Shown here: one piece after another, positions 25,571 through 33,673 of the stretch
How the letters are laid out: the number at the start of each line of letters is the position of its first letter
How positions within the stretch are numbered: the stretch's first letter is position 1
Assembly (NCBI RefSeq): GCF_900168065.1
Contig: NZ_FUZZ01000005.1
Location: 186,001-250,000 of the forward strand
Reading direction: 5' to 3'
Source: Chitinophaga ginsengisegetis
Lineage (GTDB): Bacteria > Bacteroidota > Bacteroidia > Chitinophagales > Chitinophagaceae
Length of the DNA stretch: 64,000 bases
Position numbers and translations under genes: made by a program
The notes under the pieces: generated by a model
Database searches by the model: none
The model's input: the letters and a program-made list of their open reading frames with translations, nothing else
What the model was told of the DNA's origin: nothing

Positions 25571-26614
25571 TTATATATCTGTTGTCATTAATTTATCATT
25601 AGAAAACAGCGCCATCACCAGCTTGCGGCCCTTGCTCTGGTTGAGTTCCAGCAGTTGGTGCGAACGTTGTACGGTATCCACACTAAACCCGCCGGTGATC
25701 CATACGGGGGAAGGCAACAGGGCGCCGGTTTCCAGTAATGTGGTTATCTGCCGGAGGCCATCTCCATAATATTTAAAATTCCCGGTAAGCGAATATGCAT
25801 AGTTGGAAATGTTCATGATCACGGCGCCTTTGTTGAACAACGTTTCCCTGGCTGCGGCTGTGGTAAGCGCCGTTACATCCTGGTAAATGCCGTTGGTAGT
25901 AAGCAGCGCTGCACTTAATTCGGACATAGTTCCGCCAACAAGATCTATGCACGCATCAAACATTTTTCCTTCCCGCTGATGTAGTATTGCCTGTAGCAAA
26001 CCGGGTTGGCGGTAATTAATAATTTGGGAGACAGACAGCCCTGCGCTGACCAGCTGTTGAGTACTTTCTTCACTGCCCGCGGTGGCCAGCAGTTGCGTAA
26101 AACCTGCGTGCAGCAATAGTTTTACCAGTACCAGTCCTACGCCTCCGGCGGCGCCGCTGATAAAAACAGGCGCCTCCGGGGAAAGTCCAAGCCTGTTTAT
26201 GCATTGCAACGCTGTAAGCGAGGCGGTTGGGATAGCGGCTGCTGTGGCAAAGGAAATACCCGCCGGCTTATGCACCAGTATATCCTGGGGCACGCTGATA
26301 TATTCCGCGTAAGTGCCATTGGAGCCCATACTGCCGGATGCCGCCATCACGGCGTCACCTGGGCTGAATTGCGTAACGGCTTTGCCTGTTTTCACAACCA
26401 CTCCCGAAAATTCACGGCCCAGCACCGGTGAGTGCATACGCTTGCGTTCTGTAGCGCCCTGCCTGATCTGGTAGTCGATGGGGTTAAAGGCTGCCGCTGC
26501 AATCTGCACCAGCACGCCGTCATCGCCGGGTTCCGGTATGGGCATGGTGGTCATGGAAAAGTTTTCCACGCCGCCGAAATCGTTTAATATAATCGCCTGC
26601 ATCTGATGTTTCAT
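25571..26614 (-). CDS. Quinone-oxidoreductase-like MDR alcohol dehydrogenase
   Basis: A 347-aa medium-chain dehydrogenase/reductase. The GroES-like N-terminal domain (FNPIDYQIRQGATERKRMHS, then GREFSGVVVKTG) is followed by a Rossmann domain with the NADPH motif SGAAGGVGLVLVKLL. The structural and catalytic zinc cysteines are absent, so it belongs to the zinc-free quinone-reductase/enoyl-reductase branch. The start may be M1 or M5 (MQAIILNDF). It is divergent from an HxlR regulator (78 nt gap with a tandem repeat), which suggests induction by quinones or other electrophiles. Confidence 0.87.
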   Translation of the reverse strand: MKHQMQAIILNDFGGVENFSMTTMPIPEPGDDGVLVQIAAAAFNPIDYQIRQGATERKRMHSPVLGREFSGVVVKTGKAVTQFSPGDAVMAASGSMGSNGTYAEYISVPQDILVHKPAGISFATAAAIPTASLTALQCINRLGLSPEAPVFISGAAGGVGLVLVKLLLHAGFTQLLATAGSEESTQQLVSAGLSVSQIINYRQPGLLQAILHQREGKMFDACIDLVGGTMSELSAALLTTNGIYQDVTALTTAAARETLFNKGAVIMNISNYAYSLTGNFKYYGDGLRQITTLLETGALLPSPVWITGGFSVDTVQRSHQLLELNQSKGRKLVMALFSNDKLMTTDI

Positions 26615-26640
26615 CCCACAAAACTATTACGATGTTGGGT

Positions 26641-26677
26641 TATCTTTGCTATAGGTAAACCGGAGGTAACCGGTTAC
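26641..26677 (+). promoter_or_regulatory. HxlR promoter: -7 box plus tandem AGGTAA-ACCGG repeat
   Basis: TATCTTTG (26641-26648) is a perfect -7 box. Immediately after it, AGGTAAACCGG (26653-26663) is followed by AGGTAACCGG (26664-26673), a direct repeat that also makes a dyad with GGTTAC at 26672-26677. Lying over the transcription start, it is a good candidate for an autoregulatory operator shared with the divergent oxidoreductase gene. Confidence 0.5.
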
Positions 26678-26692
26678 ATGAGGAGAACCTAT

Positions 26693-27073
26693 ATGGCAAC
26701 AATCAACATCAAAGGACAGATACGGGAAGCTACCTGTGAGGAAGAACTCACCGCTATGCGCGATAGCATTGAGCTATTCAGCGGCAAATGGAAACTGCAG
26801 CTGCTGCGGTACCTGGCGAACCGTACGGAGGAAAGCAATCATTTTAAAAAAATGCTGCGGGAAATCAATGGTATCTCTGCGCGTATGCTGTCGAAGGAAC
26901 TAAAGGTGCTGGAGATCAATTTCCTGGTGACCCGTACGGTGCTGGCCACCAAACCAGTCACTGTAGCGTATGCCATTACACCATACGGGCAAACTATTCT
27001 CCCCGTGGCGGAAAACCTGGTGGAGTGGGGGCTTTGTCACCGGGAGAAAGTAAAGTCGGCTATATCCGCATAA
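26693..27073 (+). CDS. HxlR-family regulator 1
   Basis: The ATG at 26693 has AGGAGA 6 nt before it and gives 126 aa; an ATG at 26678 is also possible. The winged-helix HxlR domain covers almost all of it: IELFSGKWKLQLLRYL, then FKKMLREINGISARMLSKEL, ending in VEWGLCHREK. There is a Cys just before the domain (EATCEEEL), as in redox-sensing members such as YodB, and one near the end. It is divergent from a quinone-reductase-like gene and probably represses it until electrophiles modify the cysteines. This sensing role is inferred. Confidence 0.88.
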   Translation: MATINIKGQIREATCEEELTAMRDSIELFSGKWKLQLLRYLANRTEESNHFKKMLREINGISARMLSKELKVLEINFLVTRTVLATKPVTVAYAITPYGQTILPVAENLVEWGLCHREKVKSAISA

Positions 27074-27101
27074 GCTTACTCATGTACCCGGATAATTAAT
27101 A

Positions 27102-27770
27102 TTAATAAGCGGTCAATTCAATGGCGGCTTCTTCCGCTATCTGTGTTAACCTCTCCGTCCATTTTTCTAATGCCAGTGCGCGTTCTTCCGGTGACATCCT
27201 TGCAGGGCCATGTATTACCTGTGGCTCCAGTACGGAAAAGCCCGTGAATTGGAAGATGCCGCGGTGAATAGGTTTCAGTATGTTTTCCAGGTCGCCGTGA
27301 AGCCCGCCGCTAATATACGCATCTTCCGGTCCGCCGATGGTGAGTGAAAGCATCGCTTTCTTCCCGGTGTAAATGCCGGTTTCATAAATGTGGCCGTTTC
27401 CATAAGAGGTACCCATTGCAAATACGCGGTCTACCCAGCCTTTGAGGATGGCGGGGATGCTGAACCACCACATCGGGAACTGCCAGATCATTACATCGCA
27501 CCAGGCTATTTTTTCCTGTTCGGCTGCAACATCAGCTGCAAAACCGTTTACACGGGAAGCATGTTGTTCTTCCAGTTGTTGTTTAAAAAAAGCATCGTTG
27601 TATACACTGGTGAAATTTGTGCGGTCGGACGTTGGGTTAAACTGCATGGCATAAAGGTCGGAGGTTTGCACTTCATGACCTGCTTCCTGCAACGTAGTTA
27701 TTGCGGTGTTAAACATAGCCCCGTTCATACTCTTTGGTTCCGGATGCGCATACACTATTAATATCTTCAT
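27102..27770 (-). CDS. NAD(P)H-dependent oxidoreductase, flavodoxin-like (MdaB/KefF type)
   Basis: A 222-aa flavodoxin-like quinone reductase: N-terminal strand and FMN/FAD loop ILIVYAHPEPKSMNGAMFN, then MIWQFPMWWFSIPAILKGWV and the MGTSYGNG loop. This group uses flavin and NAD(P)H for two-electron reduction of quinones. It is divergent from a second HxlR regulator (98 nt gap) and 29 nt from the convergent HxlR 1, which with the nearby MDR enzyme gives two HxlR-quinone-reductase modules side by side. Confidence 0.88.
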   Translation of the reverse strand: MKILIVYAHPEPKSMNGAMFNTAITTLQEAGHEVQTSDLYAMQFNPTSDRTNFTSVYNDAFFKQQLEEQHASRVNGFAADVAAEQEKIAWCDVMIWQFPMWWFSIPAILKGWVDRVFAMGTSYGNGHIYETGIYTGKKAMLSLTIGGPEDAYISGGLHGDLENILKPIHRGIFQFTGFSVLEPQVIHGPARMSPEERALALEKWTERLTQIAEEAAIELTAY

Positions 27771-27825
27771 AAAAGTTGTTTTTTAAATAACTGCGGACAA
27801 AATTATTCCACGAACGTTACATTTG

Positions 27826-27861
27826 TATTTTTGTAGCCTATTGTATGCAACACACAAAAAT
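27826..27861 (+). promoter_or_regulatory. HxlR 2 promoter: -7 box and inverted repeat
   Basis: TATTTTTG (27826-27833) matches TAnnTTTG 35 nt before the HxlR 2 start. ATTTTTGT (27827-27834) and ACAAAAAT (27854-27861) form an 8-bp inverted repeat around the probable transcription start, a candidate operator for the divergent pair. Confidence 0.42.
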
Positions 27862-27868
27862 GTAAGTA

Positions 27869-28234
27869 ATGGCAAAGCGCAAGGAAACGTCTACCAATCA
27901 TTTGAACCGCGAACAGATCTCAGGTGTGTGCGGAGTGGCCCATGCCATTGATATTCTGGCAGGGAGGTGGAAATTATTTATCCTGTATAAGCTGGTGAAC
28001 AGAACGCTGCGCTTCCGTGAATTAAAAGAACATATTCCCAATATCACCGATCGTATGCTTACCCTGCACCTGCAGGAGCTGGAAGCCGACGGACTCGTTA
28101 CCCGGACTGTATATGCCGAAGTACCGCCGAGAGTGGAATACCGGCTCACGGAAATTGCTGCACGTCTTATTCCTGTATGGGATCAGCTGAACGACTGGGG
28201 ACATCAGCACCGCGATAAGCAGCTACAGCGATAG
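27869..28234 (+). CDS. HxlR-family regulator 2
   Basis: A 121-aa winged-helix protein with the HxlR hallmark IDILAGRWKLFILYKLVNRT, the recognition part FRELKEHIPNITDRMLTLHL and the wing LVTRTVYAEVPPRVEYRL. A single Cys lies just before the domain (GVCGVAHAID), the place used for redox sensing in relatives. It is divergent from the flavodoxin-like quinone reductase and likely its repressor. Its 3' end overlaps by 12 nt the convergent VOC gene. Confidence 0.9.
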   Translation: MAKRKETSTNHLNREQISGVCGVAHAIDILAGRWKLFILYKLVNRTLRFRELKEHIPNITDRMLTLHLQELEADGLVTRTVYAEVPPRVEYRLTEIAARLIPVWDQLNDWGHQHRDKQLQR

Positions 28235-28864
28235 CGTAGTGGCGTTACCGTTATTTTCTATGGTGATGACAGCGGGAAAGTATTGCGCCGGAACGTTGGT
28301 AGGAAACCAGTTTCGTCCTGCCGCCACAATGATCAGTAATCCATTATCATCTCCCAGCGCTGTAAACTGTTCCAGGCGCGGTTGCCTGGAAAAAACAGGT
28401 AGTCCGTAAGTGCTGATGAGCCGGTCCGCATAACCGGTAGGATCGGTTGTTACCACACCCAGCTCACTGATACTGTCGATATACAGTTTCGCGGACTCAT
28501 TCTCCAGGCCATGCCGCGCAATCAGCTCCAGCAGATTCCCATTGTTATCGTAAAAGTATACCGCCTGTGCATCCCAGTTGCTGAAATCAGCGATATGGCT
28601 GCTGCCTGTTACCGGAAGCAGGGTGGTAAAGGTTTGCAGCCACTGTATAGCTTCACGTAGCTGGTTATGCGGAATATTGAATGCTACGTGGTATACCGGT
28701 GCAGTAGCCGTTTCCTGCTGTTCAAATGTAAGTATGGAGCTGCCGGCCTGTAAGCTGATGTGGCGGCTGCTTTCACTGATCACCGGCAATTGCAGTGACT
28801 GGGTATAAAATGCCGTGGTGGCGGTAAGGTTATGCGTGCTTAAAATAATCTCCCTGATCTTCAT
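28223..28864 (-). CDS. VOC-fold protein, glyoxalase-like
   Basis: The 213-aa protein begins with a glyoxalase module (IREIILSTHNLTATTAFYTQ, then YHVAFNIPHNQLREAIQWLQ and AVYFYDNNGNLLELIARH) and has a second, weaker half (ELGVVTTDPTGYADRLISTY), so it may hold two VOC modules. The His and Glu expected of a metal site are partly visible. It is divergent from a TetR gene with a double operator in the gap, so TetR probably represses it. The substrate is unknown. Confidence 0.82.
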   Translation of the reverse strand: MKIREIILSTHNLTATTAFYTQSLQLPVISESSRHISLQAGSSILTFEQQETATAPVYHVAFNIPHNQLREAIQWLQTFTTLLPVTGSSHIADFSNWDAQAVYFYDNNGNLLELIARHGLENESAKLYIDSISELGVVTTDPTGYADRLISTYGLPVFSRQPRLEQFTALGDDNGLLIIVAAGRNWFPTNVPAQYFPAVITIENNGNATTLSL

Positions 28865-28876
28865 TGCTATCTATTT

Positions 28877-28939
28877 TAGTACAAATGTACAAAAGCATCG
28901 GTTTTAATTTGTACATTTGTACTAATTTTTTTATTTTCG
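28877..28939. promoter_or_regulatory. Double TetR operator and promoter between VOC and tetR
   Basis: Two 12-bp palindromes of the form GTACA-NN-TGTAC lie at 28879-28890 and 28911-28922, 32 bp apart (about three helical turns); extended by TA they form a perfect 14-bp inverted pair. For tetR, TTTG (28908-28911) and TATTTTCG (28932-28939) are spaced by 20 nt, so the right operator sits between the -33 and -7 elements. This predicts self-repression plus repression of the VOC gene. Confidence 0.75.
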
Positions 28940-28965
28940 TAAGATATTAAAGGCGCGGGCATCTC

Positions 28966-29571
28966 ATGAATACAAAAGAAAAGATACTGGAAACTGCTTT
29001 GGAACTGTTTAACAAGCAGGGGATAGATGTGATCACTATCCGGCATATTGCCAAAGAAATGGGGATCAGTCACAGTAACATCCAGTACTATTTTAAAAAC
29101 GCAGATGACATCATTTACACGATATATGCCCGGCATATCGATGAACTGAATGAACTGCCCGTATTTGCAAACGGGCCGGCGGCAACGCTTCATACCCTGC
29201 AGGAGTCCATTACCACGATACTGGAACATATCTATCAGTACCGTTTTATCTACATCCATTTTGTGATGATTGCCCGGCGTATGCCGGAAATAAAGAAGGT
29301 ATATACCCAGCGGTTCAGCATCCGCAGAAGGCAATTCCTCCGGCTATTTGAAAACTACCGGGAGCAGGGTATTGTAAGAACGGATATACCGGAAGAAGTA
29401 TGGGAAAGCCTGATCAGGAGCATTTATCTCATCGGTGATTTCTGGATTTCGGCGAACGAACTTACTACGGGATTGAAAGGGAAAAAGGCAGTTAATTATT
29501 ATGCCCGCCTCCTTGGGGATTTATTTTATCCCTATCTCACAGAAAAAGGAAAGAAGCTGGCAGCAGCATAA
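28966..29571 (+). CDS. TetR/AcrR-family regulator
   Basis: A 201-aa protein with the TetR N-terminal HTH (KEKILETALELFNKQGIDVI, then IRHIAKEMGISHSNIQYYFK) and a helical ligand-binding C-terminal domain. The clear double operator upstream points to autoregulation and control of the divergent VOC gene. The C-terminal part (FLRLFENYREQGIVRTDIPE) is standard for the family but does not tell the ligand. A terminator follows the stop by 3 nt. Confidence 0.9.
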   Translation: MNTKEKILETALELFNKQGIDVITIRHIAKEMGISHSNIQYYFKNADDIIYTIYARHIDELNELPVFANGPAATLHTLQESITTILEHIYQYRFIYIHFVMIARRMPEIKKVYTQRFSIRRRQFLRLFENYREQGIVRTDIPEEVWESLIRSIYLIGDFWISANELTTGLKGKKAVNYYARLLGDLFYPYLTEKGKKLAAA

Positions 29572-29573
29572 AA

Positions 29574-29603
29574 AAACGGCGTACCCGTGAGGATACGCCG
29601 TTT
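29574..29603. terminator. Bidirectional intrinsic terminator
   Basis: AAACGGCGTA (29574-29583) pairs perfectly with TACGCCGTTT (29594-29603). It lies between the convergent tetR and glycine-zipper lipoprotein genes, with an A-run on the left and TTTCTTC on the right. Confidence 0.82.
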
Positions 29604-29618
29604 CTTCATCATTATGGG

Positions 29619-30086
29619 TTACTGTTGTGTGGATTGTTTCTTCTTATGGTCAACAATAGCACCGGTACCGGCACCTACACCAGCACCAATCAGGGTACCA
29701 ATGGCAGCGCCTTTCAGGCGATCTTTGTTTACGATAGCACCGGTTACAGCACCTGCGCCGGCGCCTACTACGGCACCCTTAGCAGTATGACTCCACGATT
29801 TCCAGCCCTTTTTCTTTGCAGGGGCGGGCGCCGGAGCTTCTGTATTGGCTACTGCCGGAGCAGTTTCATTGTTATATTGAGTACCGGCTACGTTTTCACG
29901 ACTGTGTGAACGGTTGCTTTTCAACGCATTCATGGAATCCACTACCTGCTGTTTGATGGCACTTACATTGTTCATTGAATCAATGGTGGCTTTCTTTGCA
30001 CTTTCAATAGCGGCGGCATTATCAGCGTTACTTTTGCAGGAAAAGAAAACGACTGCTGCAGCTAAGGCTACGAGTATCTGTTTCAT
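29619..30086 (-). CDS. Glycine-zipper lipoprotein
   Basis: The 155-aa product carries a lipoprotein signal (MKQILVALAAAVVFFSC, lipid Cys17). After a polar coiled-coil-prone region (about 20-60) and an Ala/Pro-rich linker comes a glycine-zipper stretch: AKGAVVGAGAGAVTGAIVNK and GAAIGTLIGAGVGAGTGAIV, two helical hairpins with G/A every fourth residue, like SlyB or YMGG proteins. Such proteins insert in or stabilise the outer membrane. The tail is basic (DHKKKQSTQQ). No operon partner is visible. Confidence 0.8.
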   Translation of the reverse strand: MKQILVALAAAVVFFSCKSNADNAAAIESAKKATIDSMNNVSAIKQQVVDSMNALKSNRSHSRENVAGTQYNNETAPAVANTEAPAPAPAKKKGWKSWSHTAKGAVVGAGAGAVTGAIVNKDRLKGAAIGTLIGAGVGAGTGAIVDHKKKQSTQQ

Positions 30087-30152
30087 GGTTTTAAGTTCTT
30101 TACCCCGCCTCCTGTCGAAAATTGTGCCATTTTTTAAAGGAATCCCGGAAAC

Positions 30153-30614
30153 TCAGATGGGTAGCCGCATTTCCAGCATGTGTTTGCTAAAGCCGGTTTT
30201 CTCATAAGCCTTTATAGCGGGCTCATTTCCATTGTACACCTCCAGCCGCATTTCTACGATACCACGCGATTGTGCCCATGTTTTCAATCCATCTATGATC
30301 AGCTTATTTACTCCCTTACCCCGCCATGATGGTGTTACATACATAAAGCCCAGGTACGCATACTGTGCAAACTTCACATAGGGCTTTGCATCCTCTATAC
30401 GGGCATAGCCGGAGCCAATAAGCTGCCCTGCCGCCTCTGCCACCAGCAGCTCAATGTGCGAAGCAGTAATCATGGCTGCTATATCGTAATAATGTATAAT
30501 GCCTTCTTTTAAAGTCGGATCAAAAGGACGTTCTGCGGTGATAACTCCCTGCTCAAATTCCAGTAATGTGGGCAAATCTGCAGCAGTGGCTTTACGGATA
30601 ATAATTTCCTGCAT
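30153..30614 (-). CDS. GNAT-family N-acetyltransferase
   Basis: A 153-aa GNAT protein: IRKATAADLPTLLEFEQGVI at the start, the acetyl-CoA motif YLGFMYVTPSWRGKGVNKLI (RGKGV) and the closing EVYNGNEPAIKAYEKTGFSK. This is a general acetyltransferase fold with no visible substrate hint. It is alone on its strand between the glycine-zipper lipoprotein and the GH43 promoter region. Confidence 0.88.
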   Translation of the reverse strand: MQEIIIRKATAADLPTLLEFEQGVITAERPFDPTLKEGIIHYYDIAAMITASHIELLVAEAAGQLIGSGYARIEDAKPYVKFAQYAYLGFMYVTPSWRGKGVNKLIIDGLKTWAQSRGIVEMRLEVYNGNEPAIKAYEKTGFSKHMLEMRLPI

Positions 30615-30717
30615 GGTTCTCTGTATAACTGATTCTTACAAATATCAGTTATTTTCTGTTTTCTGAAACAGGGGTATTCATGTTAGCTTTTTTATTTTAC
30701 GGAAGAAGCAGTTCCTG

Positions 30718-30771
30718 CCGGGAACGATTGCGTAAATAACGCCCTGCTTTTGCAGGTCATTTGTTATTTTG
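30718..30771 (+). promoter_or_regulatory. LacI-type operator and -7-like box before the GH43 gene
   Basis: The 22 nt at 30718-30739, containing GGGAACGATTGCGTAAATAA, are identical to 33509-33530 in the lacI-susC gap. TTATTTTG (30764-30771), one mismatch from TAnnTTTG, starts 24 nt after the motif; at the other site the spacing is 25 nt. The same regulator should act on both promoters. Confidence 0.72.
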
Positions 30772-30781
30772 ACCGCACGTT

Positions 30782-32422
30782 ATGAAACAAATTTCATCCG
30801 AATTTTTTATGAAGATAATTACCTGTGCGTTATGCCTGCTAACCACTACTACCGCTATCGCACAATCGGCCGCGGATATTTCTAAAGTATGGGTTTCCGA
30901 TAAAGGTGATGGCACGTATAAAAACCCGGTGCTGTACGCCGACTATTCCGATCCGGACGCGATCCGCGTAGGGGAGGACTATTACATGGTTGCTTCCAGT
31001 TTTGACGCTATCCCCGGCCTGCCCATCCTGCATTCCCGCGACCTCGTGAACTGGCGCATTATCGGGCACGCATTATTACGCCAGCCTCCTTATGATCACT
31101 TTTCCGCACCACAACATGGCAACGGTGTTTGGGCGCCGGCCATACGCTATCACAACAACGAATTCTATATCTACTACCCGGACCCGGACTTCGGGATCTA
31201 CGTGGTGAAATCAAAACAGATCGCCGGCCCGTGGAGCACACCACAGCTGGTAGTGGCAGGCAAAGGACTCATTGATCCCTGCCCGCTGTGGGACGATAAC
31301 GGGAACGTGTATATGGTACACGCATACGCCGGCAGCCGCGCAGGTATTAAAAGTATTATCGTAGTGAAAAAGCTGGATGCCACTGGTACAAAAGCTACCG
31401 ATGAAGGCGTACTGGTATTTGACGGTCACGATGAACACCCTACACTGGAAGGCCCCAAGTTTTATAAACGCAACGGCTACTATTACATTTTCGCACCTGC
31501 AGGTGGCGTGGGCACCGGCTGGCAGCTGGTGATGCGCTCAAAAGATGTGTATGGCCCCTATGAAAGCAAAATAGTTATGGACCAGGGACGAACCTCCATC
31601 AATGGCCCGCACCAGGGCGCCTGGGTGCAAACACCCAAAGGGGATGACTGGTTCCTGCATTTCCAGGACCTGGAAGCTTACGGCAGGGTAGTACACCTGC
31701 AACCAATGAAATGGGTGGACAACTGGCCGGTGATAGGAACGGACAACGACCATGATGGAAAAGGAGAACCGGTACAGACCTACCGCAAACCAGTTACCGG
31801 CGCAGGTTGCCCGGTGGCCACGCCACAGGAATCAGATGAGTTTAATGCCGCCACTTTAGGTTTACAGTGGCAATGGCAGGCCAACCCGGCTGCCGGCTGG
31901 GCATTCCCGTCGGTGGCAAAAGGCAGCCTGCGCCTGTTTGCCGCACAAATACCGGATAGCGCCCGTAACCTCTGGGAAGTACCCCAGGTACTCCTGCAAA
32001 AATTCCCGGCGCCCGTATTCAAGGCTACTACAAAACTCAGCTTTAAACCACGGCAAAACGGGGATCGCGTAAACTTCCTGGTAATGGGACTTAACTACGC
32101 AGGACTGTCACTGAGCAAAAAAGCAAACGGTATTTATCTGTCGTACTTCACCTGCACAAAGGCAGATAAAGGCTCTCCTGAAAAAGCAACCGCCATATCG
32201 GAGATAACGTCAACGGAGATATTTTTCAGGGTAGAAGTGAGCGCAGGAGGTATTTGCCGCTTCAGTTACAGCACGGATGGAAAAACCTTCCAGGCCGCAG
32301 GTGAGCCGTTTACCGCCACTACCGGCAAATGGATAGGTGCTAAGATGGGATTGTGCTGCAGCCGCGACGTAAAAACAAATGATGCCGGCTGGGCAGATGT
32401 GGATTGGTGGAGGGTAGAATAA
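30782..32422 (+). CDS. GH43 family glycosidase (xylosidase/arabinofuranosidase-like), secreted
   Basis: A 546-aa protein with a signal peptide ending near AIAQ (about residue 28); M10 at 30809 is an alternative start. The five-bladed GH43 domain shows the catalytic base Asp57 (YSDPDAI), the pKa-modulating Asp165 (LIDPCPLWDD) and the acid Glu223 (TLEGPKFYKR). Residues about 345-546 form a C-terminal concanavalin-like beta sandwich, as in beta-xylosidases. It shares an operator with the pectin operon and so may trim arabinose or xylose side chains of pectin. It is convergent with lacI, 9 nt apart. Confidence 0.87.
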   Translation: MKQISSEFFMKIITCALCLLTTTTAIAQSAADISKVWVSDKGDGTYKNPVLYADYSDPDAIRVGEDYYMVASSFDAIPGLPILHSRDLVNWRIIGHALLRQPPYDHFSAPQHGNGVWAPAIRYHNNEFYIYYPDPDFGIYVVKSKQIAGPWSTPQLVVAGKGLIDPCPLWDDNGNVYMVHAYAGSRAGIKSIIVVKKLDATGTKATDEGVLVFDGHDEHPTLEGPKFYKRNGYYYIFAPAGGVGTGWQLVMRSKDVYGPYESKIVMDQGRTSINGPHQGAWVQTPKGDDWFLHFQDLEAYGRVVHLQPMKWVDNWPVIGTDNDHDGKGEPVQTYRKPVTGAGCPVATPQESDEFNAATLGLQWQWQANPAAGWAFPSVAKGSLRLFAAQIPDSARNLWEVPQVLLQKFPAPVFKATTKLSFKPRQNGDRVNFLVMGLNYAGLSLSKKANGIYLSYFTCTKADKGSPEKATAISEITSTEIFFRVEVSAGGICRFSYSTDGKTFQAAGEPFTATTGKWIGAKMGLCCSRDVKTNDAGWADVDWWRVE

Positions 32423-32431
32423 GACCCGCGG

Positions 32432-33451
32432 TTACCTTGGCGGTATCAGCAACTCAGACTGAAGCACTCTTGTTTCAAACTCTTTAACGGGCCGTTTGCT
32501 CTCTATCAGTTGCAGCAATAATTCGGTGGCTACCTGGCCCATTTCAAAAGCGGGTTGCCGTACTACGGTGATAGGCGCATGCAACAGCTCTATCAGGTCT
32601 GAATTGGAAAAACCCGTGAGTGCCATTCCTCCGGGAATAGCCACCTTTGCCTTTTTCAGGGCACGCATGCAACCCGTGGTGAGCTTATCTGAGGTGGCAA
32701 AAATAGCATCCGGTTTGGTCTTTAATTTAATCAGCTGGTTCACTGCATCAGTTACTTCAGGCAGCAACATGCCGCCGTGAAAACAATATTTAATCAGCGC
32801 CGGCTGTGGATGAATACCATGTTTCTCCAGCGCAGCTATATATCCTGCCACCCGTTCCCGCGTAATGGAAAGATGCGCGGAGTTGGTAATACAGGCAATA
32901 CGCCGGTATCCCTGCTGAAGCAGGTGCATGGTAGCGTTATAAGCGCCCTGGAAATTATCCACCATCACTTTATGCGTGGCAATGTCTTCTATAATCCTGT
33001 CGAAAAATACAATCGGGAATCCGTACTGATGCAGCGCTTTCAGATGGGTGAGGTCTTTCGTGGCACTCGATACGGAAATGAGTAACCCATCTATCGACCG
33101 GGAAGCCAGGTATTGCAAGGTTCTCACTTCTTTCTCAAAAGATTCATGACTCTGAGAAATAATTACCGTATAGCCCTTCTCGTTAGCTACCGATTCAATG
33201 CCATTGATCGTTTGTGAAAAAAAACTGTTGGCAATTTCTGATACAATCACACCAATCGACCTGCTTTTCTTTTCTTTTAAACTCAACGCAATCGGGTTGG
33301 GATGATAGTTCAGACTTGCGGCATGTTCCAGCACCAGTTGCTTGGTAGCGGCACTGATCTCATGACTGTCACGTAACGCGCGCGACACTGTGGACGTGGA
33401 CAGGCCAAGCGCCTGCGCAATATCTTTGATGGTTGCTGCTCTATACTTCAT
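32432..33451 (-). CDS. LacI-family regulator of the pectin locus
   Basis: The start at 33451 (MKYRAATIKDIAQALGLSTS) places the LacI HTH at the very N-terminus as expected; upstream in-frame sequence is leader. The 339-aa protein has the hinge VLEHAASLNYHPNPIALSLK and a PBP1-like effector domain. It is divergent from susC. An identical 22-bp motif lies 58 nt before its own start and before the GH43 gene, so it likely controls itself, the operon and GH43. The effector should be a uronate or oligogalacturonide, by inference. Confidence 0.9.
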   Translation of the reverse strand: MKYRAATIKDIAQALGLSTSTVSRALRDSHEISAATKQLVLEHAASLNYHPNPIALSLKEKKSRSIGVIVSEIANSFFSQTINGIESVANEKGYTVIISQSHESFEKEVRTLQYLASRSIDGLLISVSSATKDLTHLKALHQYGFPIVFFDRIIEDIATHKVMVDNFQGAYNATMHLLQQGYRRIACITNSAHLSITRERVAGYIAALEKHGIHPQPALIKYCFHGGMLLPEVTDAVNQLIKLKTKPDAIFATSDKLTTGCMRALKKAKVAIPGGMALTGFSNSDLIELLHAPITVVRQPAFEMGQVATELLLQLIESKRPVKEFETRVLQSELLIPPR

Positions 33452-33508
33452 AACGGCTTCCGGACTATGTTTTCCGGTATTCTTGTTATGGTGAAAGTAC
33501 TGATTTTT

Positions 33509-33563
33509 CCGGGAACGATTGCGTAAATAAACTTCACCATTAGCAAATAGTTCTGTAGACTTG
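33509..33563. promoter_or_regulatory. LacI-type operator and -7-like box before the susC operon
   Basis: The 22-nt motif at 33509-33530 is an exact copy of 30718-30739. TAGACTTG (33556-33563), one mismatch from TAnnTTTG, starts 25 nt downstream, giving a leader of about 100 nt before susC. The motif ends just before the expected -33 position, which would suit an activator as well as a repressor. Confidence 0.7.
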
Positions 33564-33673
33564 TAACAGCACAATACGGAAGAAAGAACTCCTGTTCAAC
33601 CAATTAATCACCACGTTAATCAACGCTTACTATAGCACAACTTTTATTTGCCATTTAATTCACGCCAAACGTT

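Noticed and set aside
33452..33574. 41-residue extension of the LacI regulator
   Set aside because: It would read through the 22-bp operator, and the LacI helix-turn-helix starts directly at 33451.
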